A DNA stretch of 64,000 bases from Sphaerosporella brunnea. Its lineage: Eukaryota; Ascomycota; Pezizomycetes; Pezizales; Pyronemataceae. Every line of letters begins with the position of its first letter. Within the stretch, counting starts at the first letter, position 1. The DNA is taken from the NCBI GenBank assembly GCA_008704415.1, contig VXIS01000103.1, positions 1 through 64,000 on the forward strand. Direction: 5' to 3'. The position numbers were made by a program, and so were the translations under genes. This document shows positions 44,436-55,785 of this stretch, one piece after another. A model generated the notes under the pieces. The model did no database searches. It saw only the letters and a program-made list of their open reading frames with translations, and was not told the origin of the DNA.

Positions 44436-45371
44436 CTAACACGGCACAAACCCTCCATCGCTCTTATCGCAAATGTCTTCCTCAACTCTCCACGGGCCCC
44501 CCGTAGCGCTCCCCCAATCCAGCGCGGCCATCCTACTGCCCTCGGGGCTCTCGATCGCCGCCCAAACCATATCTTGCTCGCTCGGTAAATACCACCATGT
44601 GCCGTCACGATACTCTCGCTGGCAGCCCTGCGAGATGCTATCCCGCCACCCGGTGTCCTTGGTGTCGAAAAACGGATGCTTCGCCCAGCCGGAATAGATC
44701 TTGGCCCCGTCTTTGTTCTTGCCCCGGAACTCGGATGGATCGGAATAGTCGAAGGTGCTTTCGATCGACCCCCAGGCCCGCGATTGGTACCCGCTGTGCA
44801 TGCTCTTCAACAATCTGGACCGCGTCCACTCCCCCGTGGAGCCGTCGCGCCGCCAGATCACCACGATGCGTTCCCAGTCGTGCACTTTCGCTCTGTCAAT
44901 CACTTTCCTCACCGGGGGGGGGGGAGGAGTGGGGGGTAGCTCACTATGTCCCCTCGCAACCAGCACATTCGCAAAGCCATCATGTTCAAAATACAAGCTA
45001 TAAACGACTCTAACCTCGTCGTGGGCGCAGCGTTTAACGAGCCAATACGTCGGGAACGGGGTGCCCTGGCCCGGCGGGCCAGGGTCAGGACAGGAGTTGC
45101 CAGCAGCGTCCGGCCACTTCGCGGGGTTGCTGCCGTGCTGCCGCCCAGCTGCGTCCAGCGCCGCGCTGGGATAGCAGGTCCGCCGCTTGCCGAAAAGAAA
45201 TGCTGGCCGCATCGCCGCGAAGTGCCACATTGGCCGTGAAGCCAGCGCCAGGTCCAGCCCCCGGCTGCTGTTGCTTGCCAGCGACGCTTCCACCAGCGTG
45301 TCTGGCAGCGGCGTGTTTGCGTGGCTGGGTGTGAGGAATGCTGCTAGGAGCAGCAGGAGTGGGAGCTGCAT
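44436..45371 (-). CDS. Secreted NLP (NPP1-domain, necrosis/ethylene-inducing-like) protein
   Basis: Start at 45371 (MQLPLLLLLAAFLTPSHA) is a clean signal peptide; 56 in-frame codons upstream are Ser/His-rich and rejected. A 60-bp intron (44885-44944, GTGAGC to AAAG) can be removed in phase to give 291 aa. Splicing turns the central motif into GHMHDWERIVVIW, against GHRHDWE in characterised NLPs, so the third residue of the heptapeptide differs. Other NPP1 features: CPDPGPPGQGTPFPTYWLVKR and VRVVYSLYFEHDGF before the motif, and STFDYSDPSEF, FFDTKDTGWR and CDKSDGGFVPC after it. NLPs are secreted membrane-active proteins in some plant-associated microbes, but many members are non-toxic, so activity cannot be assumed. 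Confidence 0.85.
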   Translation of the reverse strand: MQLPLLLLLAAFLTPSHANTPLPDTLVEASLASNSSRGLDLALASRPMWHFAAMRPAFLFGKRRTCYPSAALDAAGRQHGSNPAKWPDAAGNSCPDPGPPGQGTPFPTYWLVKRCAHDEVRVVYSLYFEHDGFANVLVARGHSELPPTPPPPPVRKVIDRAKVHDWERIVVIWRRDGSTGEWTRSRLLKSMHSGYQSRAWGSIESTFDYSDPSEFRGKNKDGAKIYSGWAKHPFFDTKDTGWRDSISQGCQREYRDGTWWYLPSEQDMVWAAIESPEGSRMAALDWGSATGGPWRVEEDICDKSDGGFVPC

Positions 45372-46328
45372 GCTGAGGCTTTTTGTTGTGCTGCTGCTGC
45401 TGCTGCTACTACTGCTATGGCCATGGCCATGATGGAGGTTTTTATATTGCGGGGTGGGGGGGTTTTTTTTTTTGAATATTGGGGATGGGGATAGGGGCCG
45501 TGTTCCTGATGACGCCCCCCCGAGAGGAGTTAATCTCATGAGCCCGAGCCCGAGGCCTCGGCGGACCAGTCACACGCGCCGGCCGGAGCTCATGAGATTT
45601 CAGGAGGGTTTCCGAAGAAAGAAGGCTGCAAATCCAACTCTATTCCAACCTCATTTCGTGCTACCGAGATTTCGGTGCCTTACATACCAAGTACTCTGCT
45701 GTCATTCGTGCGCGAGTTTTATTGGCAGCTGTGGGAGTTCTGTACTAAACGTTGGTAGCGCCACAGCCACTTATCGATATCTATCTACCAACACATCCCC
45801 GGCAGCTGCTGTTTGACCCACCCGCACAACGTCAACAGATTGATCACGAAGGCACTCGAGGCCGCGGATGATCCATACATACCTCATGGTCAGCGCAGTG
45901 GTGGTGGTTGTGGAATGGGACGTCGACGGAGATGTATATCGGATCGGGAAAGCCCGTCCGTCACGTGGTACATCGAGTGCTGCCTCGCGGATCACCACAC
46001 AATGGACAAATTCACCCCTGCCCATAGCTACGTCAAGCTAGACACACGTAACAAGAAGCACGTCTCTGGAATCTCGATTCCTAAGGGCGGATTACGAAAG
46101 AAAATAAACAACCAACTAAATAAAAAACGTGTTTGTGTGATGCACGATGAGCTGGAGAACCCGTTTTTCTACTGCCTGACCCAGCGAGCACTACATGTCC
46201 TTTTTGAGGCCTTCCAATGCAGCTCCTTGGGCTTTGGTTTGGTTTGGGAAGGGTTGGACGTAGACCCAACAAATCGACATGCCGGCTTCTGCTTTCGTTG
46301 GTTGTGGTTATGAAGGTAGACATTTTAA
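45372..46328. other. Intergenic region
   Basis: Promoter side of the NLP gene and 3' flank of NDUFAF7. A CTGCTGCTG-type tract at 45381-45406, a G-run and T9 near 45455-45474, and a 61-bp hairpin-like segment (CTCATGAGCCCGAGC to CCGGAGCTCATGAG, 45536-45597). No gene I can support. Confidence 0.5.
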
Positions 46329-47767
46329 CTACACAACCTGCCCCCCAAAGCCCACCGGCCTGGCACCACCCCTTTCGGGCACAACCGACATAACCTTATA
46401 GACCTTGCCCATAGCACCGCCACCCCTCTCCGCCAGCCGCTCCACACCCCTCCTGAGGTCCTTACTTTTCTCCTCGTCCAGCCCGCTCGCAAGCCGCTGC
46501 ATCCTCTCTCTAATGCCCATCATGGACAAGAACGCGCCCTGCTCAACCGGCCCATGAACCTCGACGTCCTCGCTGGCCAACAACGCACGTTCCGCAAGGG
46601 CATAAAAGTCTACGTCTGCGCTGACATCGACCTCACCAGGAGACGAAAACGGGGAGACCATACGATGACTCTTGATGCCTCTGAGGGAGTTAACCGGGAC
46701 AGTATCGAGCGGGCCATAATCGACAACCAATGAAGCGCCGGCCTTCTGCTCGCCAATGCGCTTCGCAATATCCTCCATAACCGTCAACGACTCTGGCGAA
46801 ACCTCAATGATGCTGCCAGGCCGGTTCTTGAGCGCCTTGTAGCGGTCGCTAAGCTCTGGCAGTAACCGCGCGTGCGGTGTCGCGATTTTACTGCGGGTCA
46901 GAGCGAACTCTGGTGCTGTGCCGCCGATTACGGCAGGCTTGGCCTCGCCCGGGGCTACCGGGGTTACCAGTAGCTCCCGCCAGCCCTCGTTCGTGGCCTC
47001 GAAGGCGTGGATAGGGAGTGCATCGAAGAATTCGTGCGCCAGGATAAACGGGGACGGCGTCTTTGGCACAGAGGAAAGCTCGGTGTACCATGTGACTGGG
47101 ATCCCGTATTTCGTCTTCGCCGTGAACGCGGATTTGTCGGGAAGCTCTTGCGGCGAGACGTCGGCGCCGCACAGGAGGCGTGCTTGTGTAGCGCGGAGCG
47201 TAGGTGAGGCTTCCACCAGGTAGATGTGCTCGATTGCGCTGCGCAATGGTTGGAAGGAGGAAATGGTCTGTCTGTTGTCAATTTCTGGCCCCCCCGGGCT
47301 GGGGGCAGGAAGGCTACCCGTAACACATCGTCCATCAACGTTCCCCGCCCTGGACCCAGTTCTATCAACGACACCCCCGAACTTCGCTTCCCTTGAGAAA
47401 GCCACTCGGTCACCACCCACAGCCCCAGCATCTCGCCAAACAACTGCGAGATCTCGGGAGAGGTGATGAAATCGCCCCGCCGACCGAACGGGTCACTGTG
47501 CGTTGTGTAGTACCCTCCCGAAGACGAGGTCAGGCAGGCGCGCATGTACGCGGCCAGCGGGATCGGTCCGGTGGTAGCGATGGCCTGGGTCAGCTGCTTA
47601 GCGAGGGGCGTGGAGAATGCGCGCGGCGAGAGCGAGATCGGCGTCGGCGCAGGAGGCGGCGCAGAAGCATCGGAGGAATAGGAACATCGTGGTAGCGGTG
47701 CTGTCAGACGGAGCGGCGGTGTTGTCGGCCGCCGCGTGAGAGTATGTCGCAGAAGTCGCATCCGCAT
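46329..47767 (-). CDS. NDUFAF7: NDUFAF7-type protein arginine methyltransferase (MidA family)
   Basis: Mitochondrial complex I assembly factor that, in animals, dimethylates an arginine of the 49-kDa subunit. Exons 47318-47767 and 46329-47267 give 462 aa. A basic, Ser-rich N-terminus (MRMRLLRHTLTRRPTTPPLR) fits a mitochondrial presequence. The family core is complete: YMRACLTSSSGGYYTTHSD, GDFITSPEISQLFGEMLG, SAM-binding ELGPGRGTLMDDVLR, YLVEASPTLRATQ, HEFFDALPIHAFE, VVDYG, and the DVSADVDF segment. The 50-bp intron falls straight after the SAM motif. It lies about 1.5 kb from a cytochrome c heme lyase gene, a second respiratory-chain biogenesis factor. Confidence 0.93.
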
Positions 47768-48239
47768 GGTGGGTGTTGGAGATCATGCAGCAACGCGCAA
47801 CGAACGCCATTTGCCGCCGGCCACGCCGGGCAACCATCGCGTTACGCGACACCCCTCCCTCGCTTCTCCGAGTGCTTGCGTTCTTGACCGCTCTACTACC
47901 CAGCCAACGGCCCTGCTCCCATCACTCCTCCAGCTGCAAGTCCCGCTTCCTCCAGTCACGCTACGACTCGTCGTTCAGTTGGCTACACGGAGGCGAGTTT
48001 GCGGTCGGTGCAGGGACTTGGTTAGGCATGGGAAGGCAGGCGCACACGCTTTGTTCCGACGGAAAAGTAAGACACAAGCAAGCATCTGATGATTATAGCG
48101 GTGCTTTAGGTATCAGTCCGATGCAGAATCATCGGATAGCACCAGCCTCGTGCGGTGATCACAGTAACTCGGACACCCATCATGGATGGTATTTGGGAAG
48201 ACATCAACAACCTTAGCTCAATTACGTCTCTCTACACAT

Positions 48240-48473
48240 CTAAATCCTCGTCCGAATCCCAGTCACCGGCACGCCACACCCCGGCGCAGGACACGGCGGA
48301 AGTCTCCCCTCAGAATCACGGTAATACGCGGCGTATGGATTCCAGCATTCGGAGTGCACGCCCTCGTGTCGGCAGGGGAGGAGTCCGGGGCCGATTCCGA
48401 GACTTATGCGCCCGCCGCAGATGAGGCAGCGGTATGGGTTGCCGTAAGCGTCATGCGTTGTTGAGTTAGACAT
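48240..48473 (-). CDS. Small RING-like Cys/His protein (77 aa)
   Basis: ATG 48473, stop 48240. The Cys/His pattern CLICGG, CRHEGVHSECW, then CPAPGC fits a short C3H-type or degenerate RING finger (C-x2-C, C-x-H, H-x2-C, C-x3-C). The length is too short for a complete E3 with other domains. An intron to further exons is possible but I see none. A TATATATA element lies ~60 bp upstream of the start (48530-48537). Function unknown. Confidence 0.55.
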   Translation of the reverse strand: MSNSTTHDAYGNPYRCLICGGRISLGIGPGLLPCRHEGVHSECWNPYAAYYRDSEGRLPPCPAPGCGVPVTGIRTRI

Positions 48474-49319
48474 GATGAGGCTTGATGACGATAGAGAGGG
48501 GAGCGGTTGGGGCGACGGCCATGGACAGTTTTATATATACCCAGAGCGAGAAGTCATGTTGACGTTGCAGATCTGTGTTTCAACTTGGTATGCCTACATA
48601 CTATGAACGGGGGTTAAAAAACGACTTCAAAGGCTCAGGATAGACAATAGAAATATGTCGAGCCGGAAGCACAGTTTCATGTAACATCTGTATCTATTTT
48701 ATCCCGTCGAGATGAGAACAAAAAGTTATTGAAAACGAAAAGTCAAGCACCTTGTATGGTGAAAACAGTAAGTTCGTAGATAGAATTTTTTTTGAAAACT
48801 TATCCCCAGCCTTCTGTTACTCTACCAGTGTTTGGTTCCCCCATCTGAACAAACCTGAGCTCAAGAGACCTCAAATCAAAGTGGTCCAAAAACACTCTCG
48901 TCGGGATTGGGTTTCCCAGCGTCTGAAATTTGAAATTTGGTGGGGCAGCCGTGGGCAGCCGTGCACAGCGTATCTTCTTACATTCATCGACTGCGCGCAG
49001 GACTCCAAACTTCGTTCGGCTCAAATAGGACTTCTGACTCAGATTAGGTCGTCTTAACGGTTTGCGACATGCTTGCTCAGCCGCCCCGATCTCTCCCACT
49101 GTCACAACCGAGTGACAGTCCCTGACTAGAGTAGTCTCGCTTATCGGCGCACGTGACTGCCAAGCAAGGCCTGCCGTCATCCAAAGTTTTCTGACCACCA
49201 GCTTTTGCCTCCACCTCCGTCCTTCCGTGGAAACCATACCCACGCTGCGCTTTGCTCAACTCCAAAACCACCACCAGAACAACAGCTTCCTACATCACAA
49301 AACTATATCGCAAGCAGCA
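48474..49319. other. Intergenic, divergent promoter region
   Basis: About 850 bp between the small RING-like gene and the heme lyase gene, with no ORF I would defend. It holds the TTTTATATATAC box at ~48530 and a tandem GGGCAGCCGTG pair at ~48942-48962. Confidence 0.5.
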
Positions 49320-50320
49320 ATGGGTTGGTTCTGGGCAGACACTCCCGCGAAACCTTCGGTCGCCGCCGCAAAACCGCCGCCAGGCCATCCCACCACCGGC
49401 ACGCCACCAGTATGGCTCTTCGCTTTTGAGTTCAGGTCGCAGCTAACCCACGCAGCCAGGATGTCCGATGCACCAGTCCGCGGCAGCCCCGCCCGCCTCG
49501 GCATGTCCATACACACCAGCGGACTCGGCCGCAGCGCAAAAAGACCCGAACGACCAGACTATGAACCCGCTCAACTACATGTTCAGCAACCTATCGCAGT
49601 CGCGGGCACCGGGGCAGAAAGTGTCCCTCCCGACAGAGCGCGAGGTCTCGTCGATCCCCAAGGACGACGGCACAAAGTGGGAGTACCCGTCGCCGCAGCA
49701 GATGTATAACGCGATGCGGCGGAAGGGGTATGAAGACGCGCCCGAGGATGCGGTCGAGAGCATGGTCGCCGTGCACAACTGGCTGAATGAGGGCGCGTGG
49801 AACGAGATCTGTGCGTGGGAGGGGAAGTTCGGTGGCGGCGTTTTGGGTCATCTGGGGTTGAGAGAGAGGGATCCTGAGTGGACGCCGAGACTTGCGAGGT
49901 TCATGGGTAGACGGAAGGATGTTACCCCTAAGGCCCAGATGTATGGGTTCTTGGGGAGAATCATGCCGGAGACTTTTGGGTATGTTTTGTGAGATGGTGG
50001 GAACGGGGGAGGGGATTGGGCTGATGAGTTGTGATAGTGGCCCCCCGCCGTTCGATCGCCATGATTGGTACGTCCTCCGCAAGATGCCCGGGGATGAGGA
50101 GCCGAGGGAGGTCAGATACGTCATCGACTACTACTCCGGGCCGCCGGAGCCCACGGGTGAGCCGGTGTTTTATATTGACGTCAGGCCGGCACTCGACAGA
50201 CCGGGCCTGATGATGGAGCGGATTGTCAACTGGTCCAGTGATGTATGGGAAAAGGCGAGTGGAATGGATGTGAGGAGACGGGAACAGGCGGAGGCGGCCA
50301 AGAGAAATGCTGGGATGTAA
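49320..50320 (+). CDS. Holocytochrome c-type synthase (cytochrome c / c1 heme lyase)
   Basis: Attaches heme covalently to apocytochrome c or c1 at the inner membrane, facing the intermembrane space. Exons 49320-49409, 49456-49979 and 50038-50320 give 298 aa. The start [13 protein letters not shown] is typical for the fungal family. The heme-regulatory CP motif GCPMH is assembled at the first junction; a second Cys-Pro (CPYTP) follows. The body has [16 protein letters not shown], then [20 protein letters not shown] and [13 protein letters not shown]. The second junction gives [13 protein letters not shown], then RYVIDYYSG and [14 protein letters not shown]3 and CYT2 subtypes cannot be told apart by eye. 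Confidence 0.93.
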
Positions 50321-50578
50321 GGGATTCGTGTGGTCCATCAAAAATGATTGTGGGATGATTGTGTAGGATATATGGGTGCGGGGAGTCTGGGTATTGTGAT
50401 CTCTCTTCTTTCCTTGTACAGGTATAAGGATAATTTACGCTTCACAAGCTACAGACGTAGGCGTGCATCGTGCAGACTAGAATTCGTTCATCGAAACTTG
50501 CCATCCGGTTTGCTATCGCATTCCGAATCTCAAGTCCTCAGCTTTTTCGTCCTTCTAGCCAGCCAGCAGAGAAGTAAA

Positions 50579-51386
50579 TCACCACTGGCTCCGTTCAATA
50601 ACCTCCCACTCCCTCCCATCACCCGCACACACGCGATCACCCACACCGACCACCTTCTCCAGCACAAATCCCAAGCCCGCCGCCTCCTTCCAATACCTCC
50701 CCCCCTGCCACACTCCCGCATCCCTACTCTCATCCCTATCCAAGCACGCCGCGGCGCACGGCAACCAGCCATTCCCGGCCTTCAACACTCTAGCCCACTG
50801 GCGCTGGCCATCCTCAGCACGTACCCAGCGCTCAGCAGTGACGTCTCCAGCCTCAGCAAGCAGTCCCTGGCACCAGCCGCCAACCCTGACAATCACGCCA
50901 ACCACATCTCCGCCCCTCCCGCGCAGCAGCATCACGACAGCAATCCGCGGCGTCGCCTCGCAGAGGCGCCAGGCGGCCTCGTAGCGCTTTTCGGCGCCGT
51001 CGCTCGGGTCGCAGAGCACGCCGCTCTCGAGCAGGTCGCCGTTTTCTTGCATCAGCAGCGAGTGCAGCTGGTTTTGCGGCTGCCCGCACAGCGTGTCGAC
51101 GCTGTAGGCGCGCAGGCCCGAGGTCGCCGTGCGGATGTACTGCCCGCTCGTCCCGTGCAGCAGCAGCGGCGGCGCGGCCGAGCTCCGGCTGAAGCGCAGG
51201 TCCAGGAAGCGGTTGCCGGGGGTTATCAGCATCAGCGTGCTGGTTGGCTCTTTCGCGAGACGCGGGATCTGCGCGCAGGCGTTAGTTTCGGTGCGAGCAG
51301 GGCCGGGAGGCGGATACCCAGCGGTGGTAGAGGCGGGTTAGGATCAGAGGGTGCGCGGGCGCGATGGTGGGGGTTGTCGAAGGCAT
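50579..51386 (-). CDS. hri1: HRI1-family protein
   Basis: Two exons (51318-51386, 50579-51268) give 252 aa. The join yields LYHRWIPRLAKEPTSTLMLI then TPGNRFLDLRF, the diagnostic beta-barrel opening of HRI1-like proteins. Later features include GQYIRTATSGLRAYSVDTL, ENGDLLESG, and a glycosylation-free, Trp-rich barrel end (WQGGRYWKEAAGLGFVLEKV). Yeast Hri1 is a small cytosolic protein of unclear role that binds Hrr25 and has been linked to protein secretion. The opposite strand is open for 409 codons here, but that frame is Ala/Arg/Pro-rich and is a shadow. Confidence 0.8.
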
Positions 51387-51864
51387 GCTGGCTTGTGGTG
51401 GAGCGGGTTGGGCGTGAAGTGTTGCGAGGTTGTCGGCGGGTACGTGCATGTGGAGAGGGACAAAGGAAGGGGATGAGGCTGTCGGGGTGGGGCGTGCTGC
51501 TGGTCACTCTGTCATCATACATGTTCTCTCTCAGCAAGGAGCAGCGGGCGGCACCACACTCGTCTCATCGCAATTGAATCCTCCTCCCGAGATGCTAGAC
51601 TATCTCGCTGAACACGGGCGATAGATGGGGGCTGCAATTGTCAACATGCTTGCTCACAGCTTGAGGCGAATGCTTTTGTGCAATGAGGAATGTGTGAGTG
51701 GGAGATGTGAATTCCAAATTGAGAGACCCTGAAGGCGGAAGCCGAGTGATGGCTCATGACAAAGCCTGTGCTTTTTCATGTGCGAGCTACTGTAAGGAAC
51801 TCAGGCAACTTGAACGGCGGAAGCAACCGGTGCATCTAACTAAGTACACACAAGAATCTCTCGG

Positions 51865-53259
51865 CTACAGTGCATCTGAAAGCATCGTCTTCAAGACATT
51901 GCGAACCTCAGCGTAAGTTTTGTCGCTGTTCGCCTTGAACTTCACCATGCCGGAATGGTCCGCATCGACCGGCCTTTTCCATTCCACAGTGTTTGGAAGC
52001 CGCAGGATACTCGATGTATCTTGAACGGCCATTTTGTAGGCTCCTCCTAGCCTCCACACATCTCCTTTGTCCTGCGGTAACGATCAGCCTCCATCACAAT
52101 GCACAATCGGACGCTGGAGAAAAAAAAAAAGAAAAAGAAAAGAAAAAAAAACATACCACAACTAGACTACGAGTCGGTTTCAGTTCGTAAAATGAAGCTA
52201 TTTTGAACCCGTCGCAGATGTCGACGAATCTTCCGAGCTGGAGCTCAAGGGTCTTTGAATTCTGCTGGATTTCCGCAAGCAGGCCTTCCCTTTCGGTGAT
52301 GCCGCTTTTCTTCAGGGCCTGCACAAGGTCTTCCACGAGCATGCCACGATGCGGAGTCCCGAAGAAGAGAATCCCGCGGGTAGCTTGGAGGAGAGCGTCC
52401 AGGGGCGCCTTTTTCCCTCTGGTCTGATCGAATTTGGCTTTCACCAAGCTCTATTCACAGGGGTCAGTTCGTTTCCAATTCCTCGAAGCTAACCGCCTAC
52501 TTACATGTGCCACTATCAGCCCGCCATAACTGTGTCCGATAAAAATGATAGGGCGTCTCGCTTCCTAAAGAGGGGTCAGCATAATTCAGGGACTCTGAAA
52601 GGAGGCAGCCAACTTCTTGGGACTGGCGGATATATTCCAAATCCTTCAAAAACCGCCGGCAGTAGTCCAGGATTCTGTGGACCGACTGGTCCTTCAGGTC
52701 TGCGTTGTACCCGAACGTCATCGTTCGGCAATTGGGGAAGTCTTTCGACAAGAAATCGCGCAGCCACATCTGTTCGAGGCCTTCCTTCGACTTCCAGGAG
52801 CCGTAAGCATGGCTATTGATACCAGTGACTGCCACAATGCTTTTTTCTCATGTTTAGCATGCGTCAAATTGGCTTGTAAGGGGAAAAAAAAAAAAAAAAA
52901 AACAGAAACAGAAACAGAAACAGAAACAGGAAAACTCACTCCGCGATGATAGGCTTCCCCGCCGGCGTAGGATACATCTGCGTGAGCCCATAGAAGTTCA
53001 TATCCACCTCGACATCATGCCCGCGGAGTTGGAAAGCAAACGATCCCTCGGTTTTTAAGAAGCTGGGCAATGGCGGCTGCACGGAAAATAGTGCGGTTTG
53101 CGTCCTGGAGCCGGAGCAGGAGGGCACAAAGCTCACGGAGTCGGCCACCAGCGCGAGCTTCTCCCCCGGCTTGCAGAACTGGGTTCCTAGGCCCTCGATG
53201 TCGCGGACGGTCGCATTCTTGGGTAGTCCCTGGGCTCTGAAGATGAAGCGTGAAGGCAT
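51865..53259 (-). CDS. DUF676/SERAC1-like serine hydrolase
   Basis: Exons 52940-53259, 52614-52839, 52505-52564, 52157-52450 and 51865-52071 give 368 aa with all phases matching. An N-terminal ~100-aa domain (MPSRFIFRAQGLPKNATVRD) is followed by an alpha/beta hydrolase: VAVTGINSHAYGSW, the oxyanion loop LRDFLSKDFPNCRTMTFGY, nucleophile elbow FIGHSYGGLIVAH in the 60-nt third exon, and GTPHRGM. The late DADHSGMVKF likely holds the catalytic His. Fungal members often precede NB-ARC/TPR or ankyrin domains; this one stops after the hydrolase (VLKTMLSDAL), so it is a stand-alone form. Intron 1 (100 bp) carries A18 and a (GAAACA)n tract. Confidence 0.85.
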
Positions 53260-53950
53260 TGTGGGAATTGGTGAACTGGGTGTCGAGGTGAGCTTCGGAG
53301 TTGAGTATGGGTAGGAAATGAGGGCTGTGGAATAGATCGGTGTTTGATTCGGAATGAGTATGAGCACCTGAAGGGCCATCGGAGACCCCTTTATAAACTA
53401 CATGCCCAGAACCACAGTATCGGGCGAATTCGCGCCTAACTGCCAATGCCCGCCTGCGTGAAACACCAACCGGCGGCTGCGGATCACATCTAACCGCACT
53501 AGAGTAGATAGCTATTTCTGGCTTTTAGCGCGCTACTTCGCCGCTCTCTCACGTCCTGGATCAGCTGGCCGACGGGAATTGGGTGAGACGAATTGCCGCC
53601 CGCGCCACTCAACTGCTGGCAAGCGCGGACTGAAAACCGCATCTCAGATGGCGCACGTTTCAGTAAGGACTTGCCACCAACCTCTCGTTCCGGAGAGCCA
53701 AGTGATTGGCGCAGTTAACCGCTTCCAATTAAACCGCCCAGTTGGCCATACGCCATCGGGTATGTGTGGAGTACCTAGCTCTTCAGTCAAGGGAGACACA
53801 GTTCGAGCAACGGGCTGGCAAGGCCGCAAGGGTGTTTAACGAGAGGCTGACCCTAACCGCTAGTCTCTCGGCTACTTCCGGCGCTACTCCGCCTCAAGTG
53901 CTCCCTCACCGCATCACGTCACTCGCCGCCCGCCCGCCCGTTCACACACA

Positions 53951-55370
53951 ATGTCCTCACGGTGGACTGACACGGCCGAAGACCTCGCCGAAGCGACGCG
54001 ATTAAAAGAAGAGAAAGCAGCCAAGCGAGCGGCCAAAGAACGCAAACGACGCGAAGCGGCCGCAGCAGCAGCGGCAGCGGCAGCGGCAACACCAACCACC
54101 TCACCACCAGCCTCAAAGCGGCAGAAAACCAGAAACGACGCCTCGGACGCGATTGCCCCCGAACGCGCAAAGACGAAGGAACCGAAGTTGCTGCGCTTCA
54201 ATGGCGCTACCATCTCCGCCTGTCGGCATGTCGAGACGTCGTACGAGCGGTTGAACCACATCGAGGAGGGCTCCTACGGCATTGTTTCGCGCGCGCGCGA
54301 TCTCGAGACGGCAGAAATCGTGGCCCTGAAGCGCTTAAAGCTCGAGCGAGAGACGGACGGGTTTCCGATTACGAGCTTGCGGGAGGTGACGACGTTGATG
54401 GCCTCACGCGAACACCCGAATGTTGTGCGGTTAAGGGAAGTGGTGATGGGCGACACGTTAAAGGAGTGAGTTATTCACGTGACGACATTTCGTTCACCCC
54501 CCCGCTAATTACAGTGACAGCGTTTACATAGTGATGGATTTTGTCGAACACGATCTAAAAACTCTGTGCGAAGACATGGCGGAGCCATTCCTCCTTTCGG
54601 AAACGAAAACACTTCTCCAGCAACTCCTTAGTGCAACCGCATATCTGCATTCGCATTGGATTTTGCACCGCGATCTCAAAACCTCGAATCTTCTGCTCAA
54701 CAATCGTGGGCAGATCAAAATCGCGGACTTCGGCCTGGCACGGTACACAGGGGATCCCGCGCCGCCGCTTACACAGCTAGTAGTGACGCTGTGGTACCGG
54801 GCGCCAGAGCTGCTGCTCGGCGCGACCACCTACGGCTTCGAAATCGACCTGTGGAGCATCGGCTGTATTTTCGGCGAGCTTCTGACGCGCAATCCCCTGC
54901 TGCAGGGAAAAAACGAAATCGACCAGCTAAGCAAGATCTTTGAACTCTTGGGCGTGCCGACGGAATCTACCTGGCCTGGCTTCCGGAGATTGCCAAATGC
55001 AAAGTCGTTGACTTTCCCGAAACACTCGGCCACCACCGGCTCCCTCCTGAGAACCAAGTTCCCGCTTCTTACCAAGGCGGGCGTTGACCTGCTCGGTGCT
55101 CTGCTCAGGCTGGATCCTAAGAGCAGGATATCAGCCGACGATGCGCTGATGCATGAGTTCTTCCGCGAGGAGCCTAGGCCAAAGGCTGCCGAGATGCTGC
55201 CGACTTTCCCAAGTAAGGCTGGGCAGGAGAAGAGAAGAAAGGCGTTTAGTCCGGGTGCACCGGTTAGAGGTGATGCTCCTGTTTTGGAAGGAGTCGTTGG
55301 AGGCGGGGTTTTTGGCGGGGTGGAAGAAGAGGCTGCTGGTGCGGGATTTTCACTACGGATGGGAAGATAG
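53951..55370 (+). CDS. cdk11: CDK11/PITSLRE-type cyclin-dependent kinase
   Basis: Exons 53951-54465 and 54515-55370 give 456 aa. A lysine/arginine- and alanine-rich N-terminus (coiled-coil-like, RKREAAAA) leads to a complete kinase domain from about residue 100. It shows the Gly loop EEGSYGIVSRA, VALKRLKL, and the cyclin-binding helix PITSLRE, which defines the subfamily. The gatekeeper/hinge region reads IVMDFVEHDLKTL, the catalytic loop HRDLKTSNLLLN, then DFGLARYTG and LWYRAPELLLG. The C-terminus ends with HEFFREEP and a Gly/Ala-rich tail. Family members act in transcription, splicing and mitosis; a fungal role is inferred only. Confidence 0.93.
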
Positions 55371-55785
55371 AGCGGATTTGATAGAAGATGCTGTGGGAAG
55401 AGTGTGTGTATAGGATTGTGTCCGCTCGAATCCTGTTGAACTATAGTGTGTTTATTTCCCAAACCTGTAATAGAGCCTTGTCTGCCCGCCCAAAAGGGAA
55501 CGGGAAAGGTGAAACCAAAAGGTCTTACTATGGTAGGAATCGTCAACAGCGAACAAAGGACAATTTTCACCAATCATTGGTTATCACCGAGAGTATTGAG
55601 GGAAGCCAAACCCGACAGATCACATCTCTCAAGCTTAAGGTGATCAAGATATACCAACCAGTAACGGTTTATACTAATGGACTGAGACCTTTTGCTTTCG
55701 CCTTTTGCTTGTTCCCTTTTGGGTGGGTGGATAGGCTCGAATGTGAAGCGCAGACAATCATGCATACTCAAACCAGGGTATGGAT
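55371..55785. other. 3' flank of CDK11
   Basis: About 415 bp between the kinase stop and the duplicated AAA-ATPase tail. Nothing else that I can support. Confidence 0.5.

Noticed and set aside
45813..46313. 166-codon plus-strand ORF
   Set aside because: Mixed composition, antisense alternatives equally open, no domain.
42707..47767. Secondary-metabolite gene cluster (MFS plus secreted protein plus methyltransferase)
   Set aside because: The methyltransferase is the conserved NDUFAF7 and no backbone synthase, P450 or pathway regulator is present.
50348..51577. 409-codon plus-strand frame
   Set aside because: Opposite HRI1, whose spliced protein has family motifs. The plus frame is Pro/Arg/Ala-biased with no recognisable feature.
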